Below, in pieces: positions 1 to 7,858 of a stretch of DNA of 10,328 nucleotides. The translations under genes were made by a program, and so were the position numbers. Positions within the stretch are counted from its first letter, which is position 1; every line of letters starts with the position of its first letter. The notes under the pieces were generated by a model that worked only from the letters and a program-made list of their open reading frames with translations, made no database searches and was not told where the DNA came from. The DNA comes from Sulfurovum sp. (GTDB taxonomy: Bacteria > Campylobacterota > Campylobacteria > Campylobacterales > Sulfurovaceae): assembly GCA_024763575.1 (NCBI GenBank), contig JANTFF010000007.1, positions 1-10,328 on the forward strand, written 5' to 3'.

Positions 1-70
1 TGACCTCACTTTTGCGAATGTGGCGTATTAAATCAAGAGTAGTAAGGAGTACAAAGTATAATAGTTTCAT
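1..70 (-). CDS. Unidentified protein, N-terminal fragment (23 codons, runs off the window)
   Basis: An open frame starts at ATG 68-70 and stays open to the window edge, beginning MKLLYFVLLTTLDLIR and turning basic (RHIRK) afterwards. The first 15 or so residues are hydrophobic and could be a signal anchor or membrane segment, but too little is visible to name a family. Support for the start is a purine-rich AAGAGA a few bases upstream and a promoter-like TTTAGATAAAAT at 88-99, the same motif found before lysA and ndk. That would give a leader of only about 13 nt. The fragment is co-directional with fabH but separated from it by about 149 nt, so it is probably a separate transcript. I do not recognise it. 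Confidence 0.4.
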   Translation of the reverse strand, partial: MKLLYFVLLTTLDLIRHIRKSEV

Positions 71-87
71 AATAATCTCTTTTTTTT

Positions 88-100
88 ATTTTATCTAAAT
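88..100 (-). promoter_or_regulatory. Probable sigma70-type promoter (-10 region) for the gene leaving the window
   Basis: On the minus strand the sequence reads ATTTAGATAAAAT, nearly identical to the motifs upstream of lysA (10216-10228) and ndk (3281-3294). Housekeeping promoters in Campylobacterota usually have an extended -10 element and T-rich upstream DNA instead of a conserved -35 box, and the DNA upstream of this site is strongly AT-rich. The assignment rests on repetition of the motif and its position; no transcription start is known. Confidence 0.45.
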
Positions 101-158
101 ATTTCTTTGATTTTAATTTTTTATTAGAGTGTCGTCGAGTAAGTAATTTTTTTTATTA

Positions 159-187
159 ACTACTTTTATTTAGAATTTTAAAGTAGT
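159..187. repeat. Inverted repeat downstream of fabH (8-bp arms, 13-nt loop)
   Basis: ACTACTTT at 159-166 is the perfect reverse complement of AAAGTAGT at 180-187. In the fabH transcript this would form a hairpin about 35 nt after the stop codon, followed by an A-rich rather than U-rich stretch, so it is not a canonical intrinsic terminator. It could protect the 3' end of the mRNA or be chance in AT-rich DNA. Confidence 0.35.
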
Positions 188-205
188 CTTTATGATAAAT
201 ATGGG

Positions 206-220
206 GAGACAAAGTGTCTC
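206..220 (-). terminator. Weak hairpin at the fabH stop codon
   Basis: GAGACA (206-211) and TGTCTC (215-220) form a perfect 6-bp stem with a 3-nt loop, and the stem begins inside the fabH stop codon (220-222). After the hairpin the transcript continues CCCATATTTATC, with no clear U-tract. It may take part in ending the rpmF-plsX-fabH message, but it is weak as an intrinsic terminator. Confidence 0.3.
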
Positions 221-1218
221 TACAATAACTCACCTGCAAAAGGTAATAAAGCACTAGCCCAAGTAAGACCACCACCAAAGGTATCAAGTAACATCATCTC
301 ACCTTTTTTGAGTCGTCCTGACTCATATATATCATTGATAGCCATAGGAATAGAAGCAGCTGAAGTATTACCATATTTTTCTACAGTCAAAACAACTTGT
401 TCTTCTGTCATTTTTAGAGCATCTCCAACTGCTTTGATAATACGATAGTTAGCTTGATGTGGGATAAAATGAGGAATATCTTTGGACTCTATACCATTTT
501 TTGCCAAAATTGATTTAACATCTTTAGTTAGAGTTTTAACTGCTAGTTTAAAGGTCTCATTTCCTTTCATCTGAACAAAGTTTAACCCTTCATCTATAAC
601 TTTTTGAGAAACAGGATTTACACTACCTGGAGCTGGAGTAACTAAAAAGTCAGCATAACTTCCATCAGCACTAGCATGAATATCAACTATAGCTTCATCT
701 TTATTATCCGTAGCAGATATTACAGCCGCACCTGCACCATCACCAAATAAGATACAAGTACTTCTATCCGTATAATCAACTAATGAACTAAACTTCTCTG
801 CACCTATTATAAGAACATGTTTTTTCATTCCTGATTCTATAAATGCTTTGGCAATACTAAGAGCATAAACAAATCCACTGCACGCTGCAGATATATCAAA
901 AGCTTGAACATTTTTGATACCTATTTTATCAGAGATAATACATGCAGTTGCAGGCATATTAAAATAATCAGGTGTAACTGTAGCACAAACTACCAAATCA
1001 ATATCTTCAAGCTCTAATCCTGCTCTCTCTATTGCTATTTTTGACGCTTTAGCAGCCATATCACTTGTGACCTCATTATCTCCTGCGATATGCCTCTCTT
1101 TGATACCTGTACGCTTTAAAATCCACTCATCACTTGTATCTACCATCTTCTCTAAATCTTCATTACTCAATATTTTTGAGGGTACAAATGCCCCAATAGA
1201 GTGAAATTTTGCGTACAT
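220..1218 (-). CDS. fabH: 3-oxoacyl-[acyl-carrier-protein] synthase III (FabH)
   Basis: FabH is the cytosolic initiating condensing enzyme of type II fatty acid synthesis; it joins acetyl-CoA to malonyl-ACP to give acetoacetyl-ACP. The 332-residue protein has the usual family length. The Cys-His-Asn catalytic triad is visible: Cys113 in [13 protein letters not shown], His254 in FIPHQAN (also the ACP-contact region) and Asn284 in [11 protein letters not shown]. The glycine-rich FGDGAGAAV segment (158-166) and the C-terminal FGGGLTWAS are also typical. The start ATG overlaps the plsX stop by one base (TAATG) and is preceded by AAGG, so translation is probably coupled to plsX. It is the last gene of the ndk-DUF177-rpmF-plsX-fabH set. 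All expected active-site residues are present. Confidence 0.97.
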   Translation of the reverse strand: MYAKFHSIGAFVPSKILSNEDLEKMVDTSDEWILKRTGIKERHIAGDNEVTSDMAAKASKIAIERAGLELEDIDLVVCATVTPDYFNMPATACIISDKIGIKNVQAFDISAACSGFVYALSIAKAFIESGMKKHVLIIGAEKFSSLVDYTDRSTCILFGDGAGAAVISATDNKDEAIVDIHASADGSYADFLVTPAPGSVNPVSQKVIDEGLNFVQMKGNETFKLAVKTLTKDVKSILAKNGIESKDIPHFIPHQANYRIIKAVGDALKMTEEQVVLTVEKYGNTSAASIPMAINDIYESGRLKKGEMMLLDTFGGGLTWASALLPFAGELL

Positions 1219-2225
1219 TATTTACCTTGTTTGTTATTTTTAATTAGTAATGCTTCTATTGCACTATTTACATTTGAATCATTATAGGCTATTGCTTGAA
1301 AGATTGCATTTTTAATCGCTTTTGCATTACTTTTTCCGTGCGATATAATAGCACAACCATTTACTCCAAGTAAAGGAGCTCCACCATATTCTGCATAATC
1401 TACTTTATTTTTGAGTTTTTTAAACACTTTTTTCTTCATAAGCAATGCCCCAATCTTTGCAGGGATTGATTTTCGTATCTGTGTCTTCATTAAATCAAAG
1501 ATAGTTGATGCTACACCCTCACTAGCTTTTAAAGCAATATTTCCTGTAAATCCATCACATACCACAACATCAACAGAGCCATTGAATATATCACTACCCT
1601 CAACATTACCTTTAAACCCTGGTACATTACCTTTCATAAGTTTAAAAGCCTCTTTGGTTAGTGAATTTCCTTTGCTATCCTCTTCACCATTGGCAAGAAG
1701 TCCAACAGATGGTTTTCTCAGCCCCAAAACCTTTTGAGCATAAACCTCACCCATAATAGCAAACTCATATAGATTTTTGGCTGTACAATCTGTAACAGCT
1801 CCAACATCTAGTAGTAGTGTATTGGCAATAGGTGAAAGACTAGGCATAATAGTTGCTAGTGCTGGTTTAGAAATATCAGGAAGTCGTCCAATACGCAAAG
1901 TAGCCAATGCCATAGTAGCACCACTATGTCCAGCAGAGACTACACCGTCAGATTTTTTATCTCGAACTAGCTCAACAGCTTTATATATAGATGACTCTTT
2001 TCGTTTCAAAGCTTGTGTAGCTGAATCACTCATTGAGATAACATCAGAAGATTCTACTATCTGTACTTGTTCTAAATAGTATTGGGGTAAGTGGTGTAGT
2101 ATCTGTTCTCTATCACCTACAAGTATAGGCAAGAATTTTTTTTCATCAAGTGCTTGGATAACACCTTCAATAATAGGTTCAGGACCAAAGTCCCCACCCA
2201 TTGCGTCTATGGCAATTCTAATCAT
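1218..2225 (-). CDS. plsX: Phosphate acyltransferase PlsX
   Basis: PlsX is a peripheral membrane enzyme that converts acyl-ACP to acyl-phosphate, the acyl donor for PlsY in the first step of phosphatidic acid synthesis. The 335-residue length is normal. Recognisable family segments are DAMGGDFGP near the N-terminus (7-15), [11 protein letters not shown] (97-106), TLLLDVGA (136-143), [13 protein letters not shown] (175-187) and [16 protein letters not shown] (222-237). The basic, hydrophobic stretch around 250-273 ([16 protein letters not shown]) fits the membrane-contact helices of the family. It starts 12 nt after rpmF, behind a modest AAGAAG ribosome binding site, and overlaps fabH by one base. 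Linkage of plsX to fabH places both ends of acyl supply under one message. Confidence 0.97.
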   Translation of the reverse strand: MIRIAIDAMGGDFGPEPIIEGVIQALDEKKFLPILVGDREQILHHLPQYYLEQVQIVESSDVISMSDSATQALKRKESSIYKAVELVRDKKSDGVVSAGHSGATMALATLRIGRLPDISKPALATIMPSLSPIANTLLLDVGAVTDCTAKNLYEFAIMGEVYAQKVLGLRKPSVGLLANGEEDSKGNSLTKEAFKLMKGNVPGFKGNVEGSDIFNGSVDVVVCDGFTGNIALKASEGVASTIFDLMKTQIRKSIPAKIGALLMKKKVFKKLKNKVDYAEYGGAPLLGVNGCAIISHGKSNAKAIKNAIFQAIAYNDSNVNSAIEALLIKNNKQGK

Positions 2226-2237
2226 AAGAACTGCTTC

Positions 2238-2399
2238 TTACGCTTTTTTTGTGTTATACTCACCAGTTGTCATATTCATATGGTGAGGCATTCTCCATGT
2301 TCCATCTTCATCTTTTACAGGTCTTGGAAGTGTAACTTTGTAGTGTGTTCTTCTTTTTGCCGATCTAGTCTTACTTACTCGTCTCTTAGGTACTGCCAT
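2238..2399 (-). CDS. rpmF: 50S ribosomal protein L32
   Basis: A 53-residue frame begins [20 protein letters not shown] and continues through LPRPVKD, ending GEYNTKKA and a TAA stop. The [10 protein letters not shown](T/S)R start and the following basic region are diagnostic of bacterial L32, a component of the large ribosomal subunit near the peptidyl transferase centre. The protein contains no cysteine, so it is the zinc-independent form; zinc-binding L32 carries two CxxC pairs. The ATG at 2397-2399 follows an AAAGGA ribosome binding site at a suitable distance. It lies 28 nt after the DUF177 gene and 12 nt before plsX, the conserved YceD-rpmF-plsX-fabH order. The gene is short enough to be missed by length-filtered gene calling. 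Confidence 0.97.
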   Translation of the reverse strand: MAVPKRRVSKTRSAKRRTHYKVTLPRPVKDEDGTWRMPHHMNMTTGEYNTKKA

Positions 2400-2427
2400 T
2401 TTTTATCCTTTGTATTTTTTGTTTTAA

Positions 2428-2802
2428 TTAGAATTCTTTTTCGAACTCTTGGGTATCATTTTCACAATTTTTACAATTATGATATGAGTTTTGAATTGAA
2501 GCTATCTCACTTTGAACTATAAAGTCTAAATCTATAACCCCATCTAAAAATTCGATTATATCCAAATCATCTTCAGTCTCTATAATCTCATCACTCAAAG
2601 TTAAGCTTAGAGGAGAGCTTATATTTTCTTGATATTCATCTCCACATCTATCACATGTCAAATCAATGACACCATCTAAACTTCCCTCTAATCTAACACG
2701 ATGATAAGCACTCTTGACCAAAGTTCCTTTGAAATTAACACTATCTACTGTTAAATCAAAAGGTTTTGGAGTCTGTCCTATCTTATCAAAAACTATTTTC
2801 AT
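2428..2802 (-). CDS. DUF177/YceD-family protein
   Basis: This 124-residue acidic protein occupies the position, immediately before rpmF, that YceD/DUF177 proteins hold across bacteria. The family is linked to 23S rRNA or large-subunit maturation in bacteria and plastids, although its mechanism is not well defined. Visible features are the central LTCDRCGDEY (48-57), where a CxxC in this position is the family hallmark, then an acidic stretch (71-93), then the helix-like DLDFIVQSEIASI and a second CxxC (Cys110, Cys113). The two CxxC pairs could bind a metal. The start is weakly supported: no good Shine-Dalgarno lies before the ATG, which begins 8 nt after ndk ends, so translational coupling to ndk is likely. 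The family call rests on context and the CxxC core; overall sequence similarity is low. Confidence 0.75.
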   Translation of the reverse strand: MKIVFDKIGQTPKPFDLTVDSVNFKGTLVKSAYHRVRLEGSLDGVIDLTCDRCGDEYQENISSPLSLTLSDEIIETEDDLDIIEFLDGVIDLDFIVQSEIASIQNSYHNCKNCENDTQEFEKEF

Positions 2803-2810
2803 AGTTTATA

Positions 2811-3224
2811 TTAAACAATCTCTCTTTGTGCAAAGAAAAAGTTAATCTCAACTTGTGCATTTTCTAAAGAGTCACTTCCATGAACAGCATTGGCATCAAT
2901 ACTATCAGCAAAGTCAGCTCTAATTGTACCAGCATCAGCCTCTTTAGGATTAGTAGCACCCATAAGCTCTCTATTTTTAGCCATTGCATTTTCACCTTCA
3001 AGTACGCTTACAACAACTGGTCCACTAATCATAAACTCAACAAGGTCATTAAAGAAAGGTCTCTCTGAATGAACAGCATAAAATGCCTCTGCATCTGCAC
3101 GACTTAGTTGAACTTTTTTAGTTGCTGCAATTCTAAGTCCTGCTGTTTCAAATCTTGAAAGAATTTGACCTACTACATTTTTAGCTACTGCATCTGGTTT
3201 GATAATTGATAATGTTTGTTCCAT
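2811..3224 (-). CDS. ndk: Nucleoside diphosphate kinase
   Basis: Ndk transfers the gamma phosphate of ATP to NDPs and dNDPs through a phosphohistidine, balancing nucleotide pools in the cytosol. The 137-residue protein begins [13 protein letters not shown], the classic family start, and carries the active-site NAVHGSDS with the phospho-accepting histidine at residue 115, plus [15 protein letters not shown] (92-106). The frame stays open to an upstream ATG at 3237-3239, which would add five residues. I prefer ATG 3222-3224 because GGAG (3234-3237) lies 9 nt before it, whereas the upstream ATG has no ribosome binding site, and because homologues begin at this methionine. It is the first gene of a set running to fabH, behind the promoter at 3281-3294. 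Confidence 0.96.
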   Translation of the reverse strand: MEQTLSIIKPDAVAKNVVGQILSRFETAGLRIAATKKVQLSRADAEAFYAVHSERPFFNDLVEFMISGPVVVSVLEGENAMAKNRELMGATNPKEADAGTIRADFADSIDANAVHGSDSLENAQVEINFFFAQREIV

Positions 3225-3245
3225 TAATATTTGCTCCATTATGAG

Positions 3246-3259
3246 AGTGATAAATCACT
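3246..3259. promoter_or_regulatory. Palindrome in the ndk leader (possible operator or 5' hairpin)
   Basis: AGTGAT and ATCACT are perfect inverted 6-bp arms around a 2-nt AA spacer. The site lies between the ndk promoter motif and the ndk start, roughly 20 to 30 nt after the expected transcription start. It could be bound by a dimeric repressor, or form a short 5' stem with a UUUA loop in the mRNA. It does not match the usual CRP (TGTGA-N6-TCACA) or FNR (TTGAT-N4-ATCAA) spacing. No regulator is assigned. Confidence 0.35.
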
Positions 3260-3280
3260 ATACATTCTATTTTATTGTGG

Positions 3281-3294
3281 AATATTATCTAAAA
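3281..3294 (-). promoter_or_regulatory. Probable sigma70-type promoter for ndk-DUF177-rpmF-plsX-fabH
   Basis: The minus strand reads TTTTAGATAATATT, with GATAAT as a 5-of-6 match to the -10 consensus. The TTTTAGATAA core is shared with the motif upstream of lysA. It lies 57 nt before the ndk ATG and just after the hairpin that follows fdxA, so it would start a new transcript here. Confidence 0.55.
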
Positions 3295-3350
3295 TTTAAT
3301 GAGAAAAAGCTTTTGAGAGGAAACTGTTTGTAGAAAAATATAAATTACTG

Positions 3351-3377
3351 TTGGGATACCCAAAAAGGGTATCCCAA
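3351..3377 (-). terminator. Hairpin after fdxA, terminator-like
   Basis: TTGGGATACCC (3351-3361) and GGGTATCCCAA (3367-3377) form a perfect 11-bp stem with a 5-nt loop, starting about 6 nt after the fdxA stop codon. It is the strongest hairpin seen in the window. In the fdxA transcript there are U runs before the stem and in the loop, but what follows is CAGUAAUUUAUAUUUUU, so the canonical immediate U-tract is missing. Its position between fdxA and the ndk promoter argues for a role in ending or stabilising the fdxA message. Confidence 0.6.
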
Positions 3378-3383
3378 AAAGAA

Positions 3384-3659
3384 CTAGTCTTCGATAACTG
3401 GTTCGTCTTTTGCACCTCTATCAGGTGAAGCTGGATGACCTTCTAATACATCATCCCAAACGATACATCCCTCTGTAGGACATGCTTCAGCACAAGCTGG
3501 AACATCAAAGTGGTCAACACACTCTACACATTTGTCTGCGTAAACATAATAAATCTCTTCACCTGTTGGGTTATCATCTTCATCTACGATTGCTTCTACT
3601 GGACATTCGTCAATACAAGCTGCACAATTGATACAGGTATCTGTAATTTTTACTGCCAT
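3384..3659 (-). CDS. fdxA: 2[4Fe-4S] ferredoxin
   Basis: This is a 91-residue cytosolic electron carrier. The first cluster motif is C9-x2-C12-x2-C15-x3-CP. The second is C44-x2-C47-x8-C56-x3-CP, in which the usual two-residue spacer is lengthened to eight residues. With an extra cysteine at 65 and an acidic C-terminal tail (DEPVIED), this is the Allochromatium vinosum-type layout rather than the short clostridial one. Such ferredoxins can serve low-potential oxidoreductases such as pyruvate or 2-oxoglutarate:ferredoxin oxidoreductases, but the partner is not visible here. The symbol follows the position next to ndk, as in Campylobacter jejuni. The ATG is preceded by AGGAGA (3666-3671) at 6 nt, one of the best ribosome binding sites in the window, suggesting high expression. 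It is probably monocistronic. Confidence 0.92.
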   Translation of the reverse strand: MAVKITDTCINCAACIDECPVEAIVDEDDNPTGEEIYYVYADKCVECVDHFDVPACAEACPTEGCIVWDDVLEGHPASPDRGAKDEPVIED

Positions 3660-3691
3660 ATTTGTTCTCCTAATTTTTAAGTTACTCCAAA

Positions 3692-3697
3692 ACTATA
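3692..3697 (-). promoter_or_regulatory. Probable -10 element for fdxA
   Basis: TATAGT on the minus strand, within TTTTGATATAGTTTTGG, lies 33 nt before the fdxA ATG and is preceded by T-rich DNA. The 81-nt gap between metK and fdxA contains no other convincing signal. A single weak hexamer in AT-rich sequence, so only moderately supported. Confidence 0.4.
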
Positions 3698-3740
3698 TCA
3701 AAAGATAATTAAATAACCCTTTAATTGTTAAAATTAACCT

Positions 3741-4904
3741 CTATTTTTTTATATTCAAGTAGCTTTTTATCTCATTTACACGATTAATTTTTTCCCAACC
3801 AAAACCCTTCTCTTCATGTCCAAAGTGACCGTATGAGGCAGTTTTCCTATATATAGGGTTCAAAAGGTCTAACTCTTTGATAATCCCTGCTGGAGATAGG
3901 TCAAAAAGTTCGTGAATACAGTTAATTATTTTATCATTTGATATACTATTATCACCATGTGTATCTATCATAATTGAAACTGGCTCTACTACACCAATAG
4001 CATAAGCAAGTTGAATAGTAATTCTATCACTAACACCTGCTGATACTAAGTTTTTGGCTATATATCTAGCCATATAAGCTCCACTTCTATCTACTTTGGT
4101 AGGGTCTTTACCAGAAAATGCACCACCACCATGAGGACAACTACCACCATAAGTATCTACAATAATTTTTCTACCAGTAAGTCCTGCATCACCTTGTGGA
4201 CCACCAATTACAAATCGTCCTGTAGGATTAATATGATAGGTAATATTATTAGATAAAAACTCTTTTGGTATCACTTCATTAATAACCTCTGTAATAATAG
4301 CATCTCGTAAAAGTTCTTTAGAGATATTATCATCATGTTGAGCAGATATTACAATAGTATCAATAGCTACAGGTTCATCATCTATATATTTTACACTAAC
4401 TTGTGCTTTACCATCAGGTCTCAAAAAAGGAACTGTTCCATTTTTTCTCACTTTAGCTAATTGGGCAGTAATCTTATGAGCCAAAGATATAGCCAAAGGC
4501 ATTAACTCTTTGGTTTCATTACAAGCATAACCAAACATCATACCTTGGTCACCTGCTCCAATCTCACCTGAGAGCTTATCTACACCTTGATTAATATCCA
4601 TACTCTGTTCACCAACAGCATTAAGTATCCCAGCACTTCTATAATCAAATCCAAAACTAGCATCAGTATAACCTATCTCTCTAATAACTTCTCTAGCAAT
4701 ATCTTGCATAGGTGCATATATCTCAGTTTTTAGCTCACCTGCTATTAGACAAATCCCTGTAGTTAAAACCGTCTCACACGCCACTCTAGCATTTGGGTCT
4801 CTTTGTATAATATAATCTAAAATCGCATCACTAATTTGGTCAGCCATCTTGTCAGGGTGACCTTCTGTTACTGATTCACTTGTAAATATGTACTCTTTAC
4901 TCAT
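3741..4904 (-). CDS. metK: S-adenosylmethionine synthetase
   Basis: MetK makes S-adenosylmethionine from methionine and ATP, releasing phosphate and diphosphate; it is a cytosolic tetramer dependent on Mg2+ and K+. At 387 residues it is of normal length. Family signatures are intact: TEGHPDK (13-19) with the catalytic histidine, [12 protein letters not shown] (116-127) and the P-loop-like [16 protein letters not shown] (259-274). The C-terminal [11 protein letters not shown] matches the conserved end of the enzyme. It starts 16 nt after the dxs stop with only a weak purine-rich site (GAAAAGTGAAAA), so it probably shares the dxs message. No SAM riboswitch can fit in the 16-nt gap. Its location between dxs and fdxA joins two clusters that are separate in Campylobacter jejuni. 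Confidence 0.97.
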   Translation of the reverse strand: MSKEYIFTSESVTEGHPDKMADQISDAILDYIIQRDPNARVACETVLTTGICLIAGELKTEIYAPMQDIAREVIREIGYTDASFGFDYRSAGILNAVGEQSMDINQGVDKLSGEIGAGDQGMMFGYACNETKELMPLAISLAHKITAQLAKVRKNGTVPFLRPDGKAQVSVKYIDDEPVAIDTIVISAQHDDNISKELLRDAIITEVINEVIPKEFLSNNITYHINPTGRFVIGGPQGDAGLTGRKIIVDTYGGSCPHGGGAFSGKDPTKVDRSGAYMARYIAKNLVSAGVSDRITIQLAYAIGVVEPVSIMIDTHGDNSISNDKIINCIHELFDLSPAGIIKELDLLNPIYRKTASYGHFGHEEKGFGWEKINRVNEIKSYLNIKK

Positions 4905-4920
4905 TTTTCACTTTTCAATA

Positions 4921-6750
4921 TTAATTATCTACTATCTTTGCCAACTGCTCAGGCAACAATCCCAAACTCTCTTCAACCAACTTAGTATTCCCATGAGTGA
5001 TAAACTCATCTTCATACTCAAAAGAGGTTAAATCTATATCTCTTATATTCTCTTTGCATAACAGCTCTAAAATTGCACTACCAACTCCACCAATTTTAGC
5101 ACTATCACTAAATATAAACCATCTTTTATGTGTTTTGGCTAACTCCATAAGTCTATCTCTATCTAGTGGCTTTACAAATCTCAAATCCAAAATAGTAGGA
5201 GTAGCATCTATTAGTTTTGCTGTCTCTATAGCTCGTCCTACACCATTACCATAACCAATAAATAGTATATCTTTGCCTTCTTGAATAGTATATGATTTAC
5301 CTAACTCAAAAGGGGTATTGTCATCTTCTTGTGAGATAAAAGCACCTCTAGGGTATCTAAATGCACATGGTGTTGGAAAATCTTTTGCAAATTTCATAGC
5401 TTCTACCATACTATTATTTGATGATGGAGCAAAAATTGTCATATTTGGTATAGCTCTTAGGAATGAAATATCAAATACACCTTGATGTGTCTCTCCATCT
5501 TCTCCTACAATTCCAGCTCTATCTATAGCAAAAGCTACACCTAAATTCATTAGACATATATCATGAATTAGTTGGTCGTAACCTCTTTGTAAAAAGGTTG
5601 AGTACAATGCACAAAAAGGTTTAAATCCCTCTTTTGCCAATGCACCCATAGAAGTAACTGCATGTTGTTCAGCTATTGCTACATCCCAAAATCTATCAGG
5701 ATATTTTTCTATAACAGCACTCATACCTGTTCCACTTGGCATTGCTGCTGTAACTCCAACTACTTTTGTATCTTCATCAGCCAATTTTACTAGAGTTTCT
5801 GAAAATATTGCTGTTGATGCTTTTGGAGATGATTTTTTATTACTACTTCCTGTTTCTATATCAAATGCACCAACTCCATGCCAATGCTCTTTACTTGAAC
5901 CTGCACCCTCTGCTATCTCATATCCTTTTCCTTTTGTTGTTTGGACATGGATAATTACAGGTCTTTTCATATTTTTAGCAAGTTTAAGTGTATCAATAAG
6001 TGACGATATATTATGTCCATCAATTGGACCTATATACTCTAATCCCAACTCTTCAAATAAAATACCTGGGGTTATTAGTTGAAAAGACTCTTCAAATCTT
6101 CTTGCCATATATGTAGCACCACTTGGTAAGTTTTCTAATACATCTTTTGTCATATTTTTAAATTTTTGATAAAAAGATGAAGCCATAGTTTGAGATAGTA
6201 TTCTACTCAATGCACCAATAGGTGAAGCTATACTCATCTCATTATCATTTAGTATTATAATAGCAGGATATTTCCTATCACCCAACTCATTCATAGCCTC
6301 ATAAACCATACCTGCACTCATACTTCCATCACCAATTACTGCAATAGGTAATCTATGCTCCCCTTCTCCTTTTAGTGCAATTGCTTTCGCAGCACCTACA
6401 GCCAAAGATATAGAGGTAGAGCTATGTCCTGCCATATAATAATCACTACTAGACTCTTTTGGTTTAGTATAACCACTAAGTCCACCAAATTGACGCAGTG
6501 TATCAAACTCATCCCATCTATCAGTCAATAGTTTATGTGCATAAGATTGATGTGAGACATCAAATATAAATGGATTTTGTTGGGCATCAAAAACAGCATG
6601 CATCGCTACAATAATATCAGTAGCCCCCAAAGTAGAGCTTAGATGTCCACCATTTTTACTTACTACTTCTAATATCCTTTGCCTAATTTGTTTAGCAATA
6701 TCTTCTAACTCTTTAACAGTTTTTGTTTTTAAATCTCCAAATTTATTCAA
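4921..6750 (-). CDS. dxs: 1-deoxy-D-xylulose-5-phosphate synthase
   Basis: Dxs condenses pyruvate with glyceraldehyde 3-phosphate to form 1-deoxyxylulose 5-phosphate, the first step of the MEP isoprenoid pathway and a precursor for thiamin and pyridoxal phosphate. The 609 residues follow the family layout: an N-terminal thiamin-diphosphate domain with GGHLSSTLG (His36) and the [15 protein letters not shown]...NDN motif (140-170), a middle transketolase domain with the catalytic-type glutamate in AIAEQHAVT (Glu361), and a C-terminal domain from about 490. The start codon is TTG (6748-6750), not ATG. It overlaps the hisC stop as TTGA and is preceded by AAGGTGAG (6754-6761), which supports this start and suggests coupled translation. 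In Campylobacter jejuni fliF, fliG and fliH lie between hisC and dxs; they are absent here. Confidence 0.97.
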   Translation of the reverse strand: MNKFGDLKTKTVKELEDIAKQIRQRILEVVSKNGGHLSSTLGATDIIVAMHAVFDAQQNPFIFDVSHQSYAHKLLTDRWDEFDTLRQFGGLSGYTKPKESSSDYYMAGHSSTSISLAVGAAKAIALKGEGEHRLPIAVIGDGSMSAGMVYEAMNELGDRKYPAIIILNDNEMSIASPIGALSRILSQTMASSFYQKFKNMTKDVLENLPSGATYMARRFEESFQLITPGILFEELGLEYIGPIDGHNISSLIDTLKLAKNMKRPVIIHVQTTKGKGYEIAEGAGSSKEHWHGVGAFDIETGSSNKKSSPKASTAIFSETLVKLADEDTKVVGVTAAMPSGTGMSAVIEKYPDRFWDVAIAEQHAVTSMGALAKEGFKPFCALYSTFLQRGYDQLIHDICLMNLGVAFAIDRAGIVGEDGETHQGVFDISFLRAIPNMTIFAPSSNNSMVEAMKFAKDFPTPCAFRYPRGAFISQEDDNTPFELGKSYTIQEGKDILFIGYGNGVGRAIETAKLIDATPTILDLRFVKPLDRDRLMELAKTHKRWFIFSDSAKIGGVGSAILELLCKENIRDIDLTSFEYEDEFITHGNTKLVEESLGLLPEQLAKIVDN

Positions 6751-7841
6751 CTACTCACCTTTCTAAACATCTCAAAAAATCTACTATTTTGTTCACTTGT
6801 ACCAATGGTTATACGAATAGCATTCATCTTATATGAGGCTAAATTACGGATAATTACCCCCTCTTTGAATAGTGCATCAGATACAGTTGTAGAGTTCATA
6901 CTATCAGGAAATATATAAGTTATAAAATTAGTATAACTATCTATATAATCAAATCCATTTTCATCTGCAAACTTCTCATATCTTTTAATCTCTTGAGTAT
7001 GTAAAGCAATTGAATCAGCTACAAACTGCTCATCTTTACACGCCTCTATAGCACCAATAAGTGAAAGAGTTGTAATATTAAATGGAGGTCTCATTTTATA
7101 TAGTTCATGAATAAGTTCCCTATTAGCAATACCATACCCAACACGCATACCACCTAAACCATAAGCTTTGGAAAAAGTACCAAGATAAATAACATTGTCT
7201 CTATCTAATATATCATTTGGAGTAATCTCATAAGCTCTGTCTTTTGCAATTGCATACTCCATATATGCACCATCAATCACTACTAGTGTATCACTATCTA
7301 CTGCATCTATAATTTTAAATACATCCTCTTTTGTAGTTCCATCACCTGTAGGATTATTTGGTGTACATAGATATATAATTTTGGGTTTGTGCTTCTTATA
7401 AGCAGATATAAACTCATCTACTTTATGTTGATAAGAGGAAGTTCGTATAATTGTAGCACCCATCTGTTTAGCATATATCTCATACATAGCAAATGTAACT
7501 TGACTCATCAATACACTATCATTAGGAGTCAATAACGCCCTAGAGATAAATTCCAAAACTTGGTCACTACCAGCACCTATTATAATATTTTCATCATTTA
7601 CACTAAATCTTTGTGAGAGTGCATTTTTGAGTTCATAGAAACTATCATCAGGATACAAAAAAGCTTTATGTGCATTATCACAAATTGCTTTAGCAACTTT
7701 TGGACTACACCCTTTAGGATTTTCATTAGAAGCTAACTTCACCACATTTTGAGGAGCAATCCCAAACTTCCTAACTACTAATTCAATTGGCTTACCAGCC
7801 TCATAAATCTGTATCTCTTTTAAACTATCATTAAACTTCAA
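6747..7841 (-). CDS. hisC: Histidinol-phosphate aminotransferase
   Basis: HisC is a class I/II PLP-dependent aminotransferase that converts imidazole-acetol phosphate and glutamate to histidinol phosphate. The 364-residue protein shows LASNENPKG (37-44), the PNNPTG substrate/PLP loop (161-166), [10 protein letters not shown] (Asp190, Tyr193) and [16 protein letters not shown] with the Schiff-base lysine at 225. Arg343 in AIRITIGT is the expected carboxylate-binding arginine. The start is TTG (7839-7841), supported by AAGGAG (7847-7852) five nt upstream. It follows pheA by 17 nt and overlaps dxs. Lying next to pheA with no other his genes, it may also transaminate phenylpyruvate or hydroxyphenylpyruvate, since HisC enzymes are known to double as aromatic aminotransferases in some bacteria; this is an inference from context. 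Confidence 0.93.
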   Translation of the reverse strand: MKFNDSLKEIQIYEAGKPIELVVRKFGIAPQNVVKLASNENPKGCSPKVAKAICDNAHKAFLYPDDSFYELKNALSQRFSVNDENIIIGAGSDQVLEFISRALLTPNDSVLMSQVTFAMYEIYAKQMGATIIRTSSYQHKVDEFISAYKKHKPKIIYLCTPNNPTGDGTTKEDVFKIIDAVDSDTLVVIDGAYMEYAIAKDRAYEITPNDILDRDNVIYLGTFSKAYGLGGMRVGYGIANRELIHELYKMRPPFNITTLSLIGAIEACKDEQFVADSIALHTQEIKRYEKFADENGFDYIDSYTNFITYIFPDSMNSTTVSDALFKEGVIIRNLASYKMNAIRITIGTSEQNSRFFEMFRKVSS

Positions 7842-7858
7842 TTGAACTCCTTTTTATA

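Noticed and set aside
1411..2079. Two plus-strand open frames (1411-1737 and 1777-2079) inside plsX
   Set aside because: Both are antisense to strongly conserved plsX coding sequence and show low-complexity Ser/Thr/Pro composition with no ribosome binding site evidence.
2154..2522. Plus-strand open frame of 122 codons across plsX start, rpmF and the DUF177 end
   Set aside because: It lies opposite three well-supported genes, is rich in Cys, Phe, Ser and His in a way typical of antisense frames, and has no homology I recognise.
2880..3072. Two overlapping plus-strand frames opposite ndk
   Set aside because: Antisense to the conserved ndk core; two different frames being open at once reflects composition, not coding.
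3225..3239. Upstream ATG giving ndk a five-residue extension
   Set aside because: No ribosome binding site precedes it, while GGAG lies 9 nt before the internal ATG, and Ndk proteins start at the [13 protein letters not shown] methionine.
3721..3737. Inverted repeat TTAATT/AATTAA after metK as a terminator
   Set aside because: The 6-bp stem is entirely A/T and expected by chance in this AT-rich gap; there is no GC core or U-tract.
4905..4920. SAM-responsive riboswitch before metK
   Set aside because: Only 16 nt separate dxs from metK, too short for any known SAM riboswitch.
4997..5954. Plus-strand frames within dxs (4997-5254 and 5766-5954)
   Set aside because: Antisense to conserved Dxs domains; the Leu/His/Tyr-rich translation of the second is a composition artefact.
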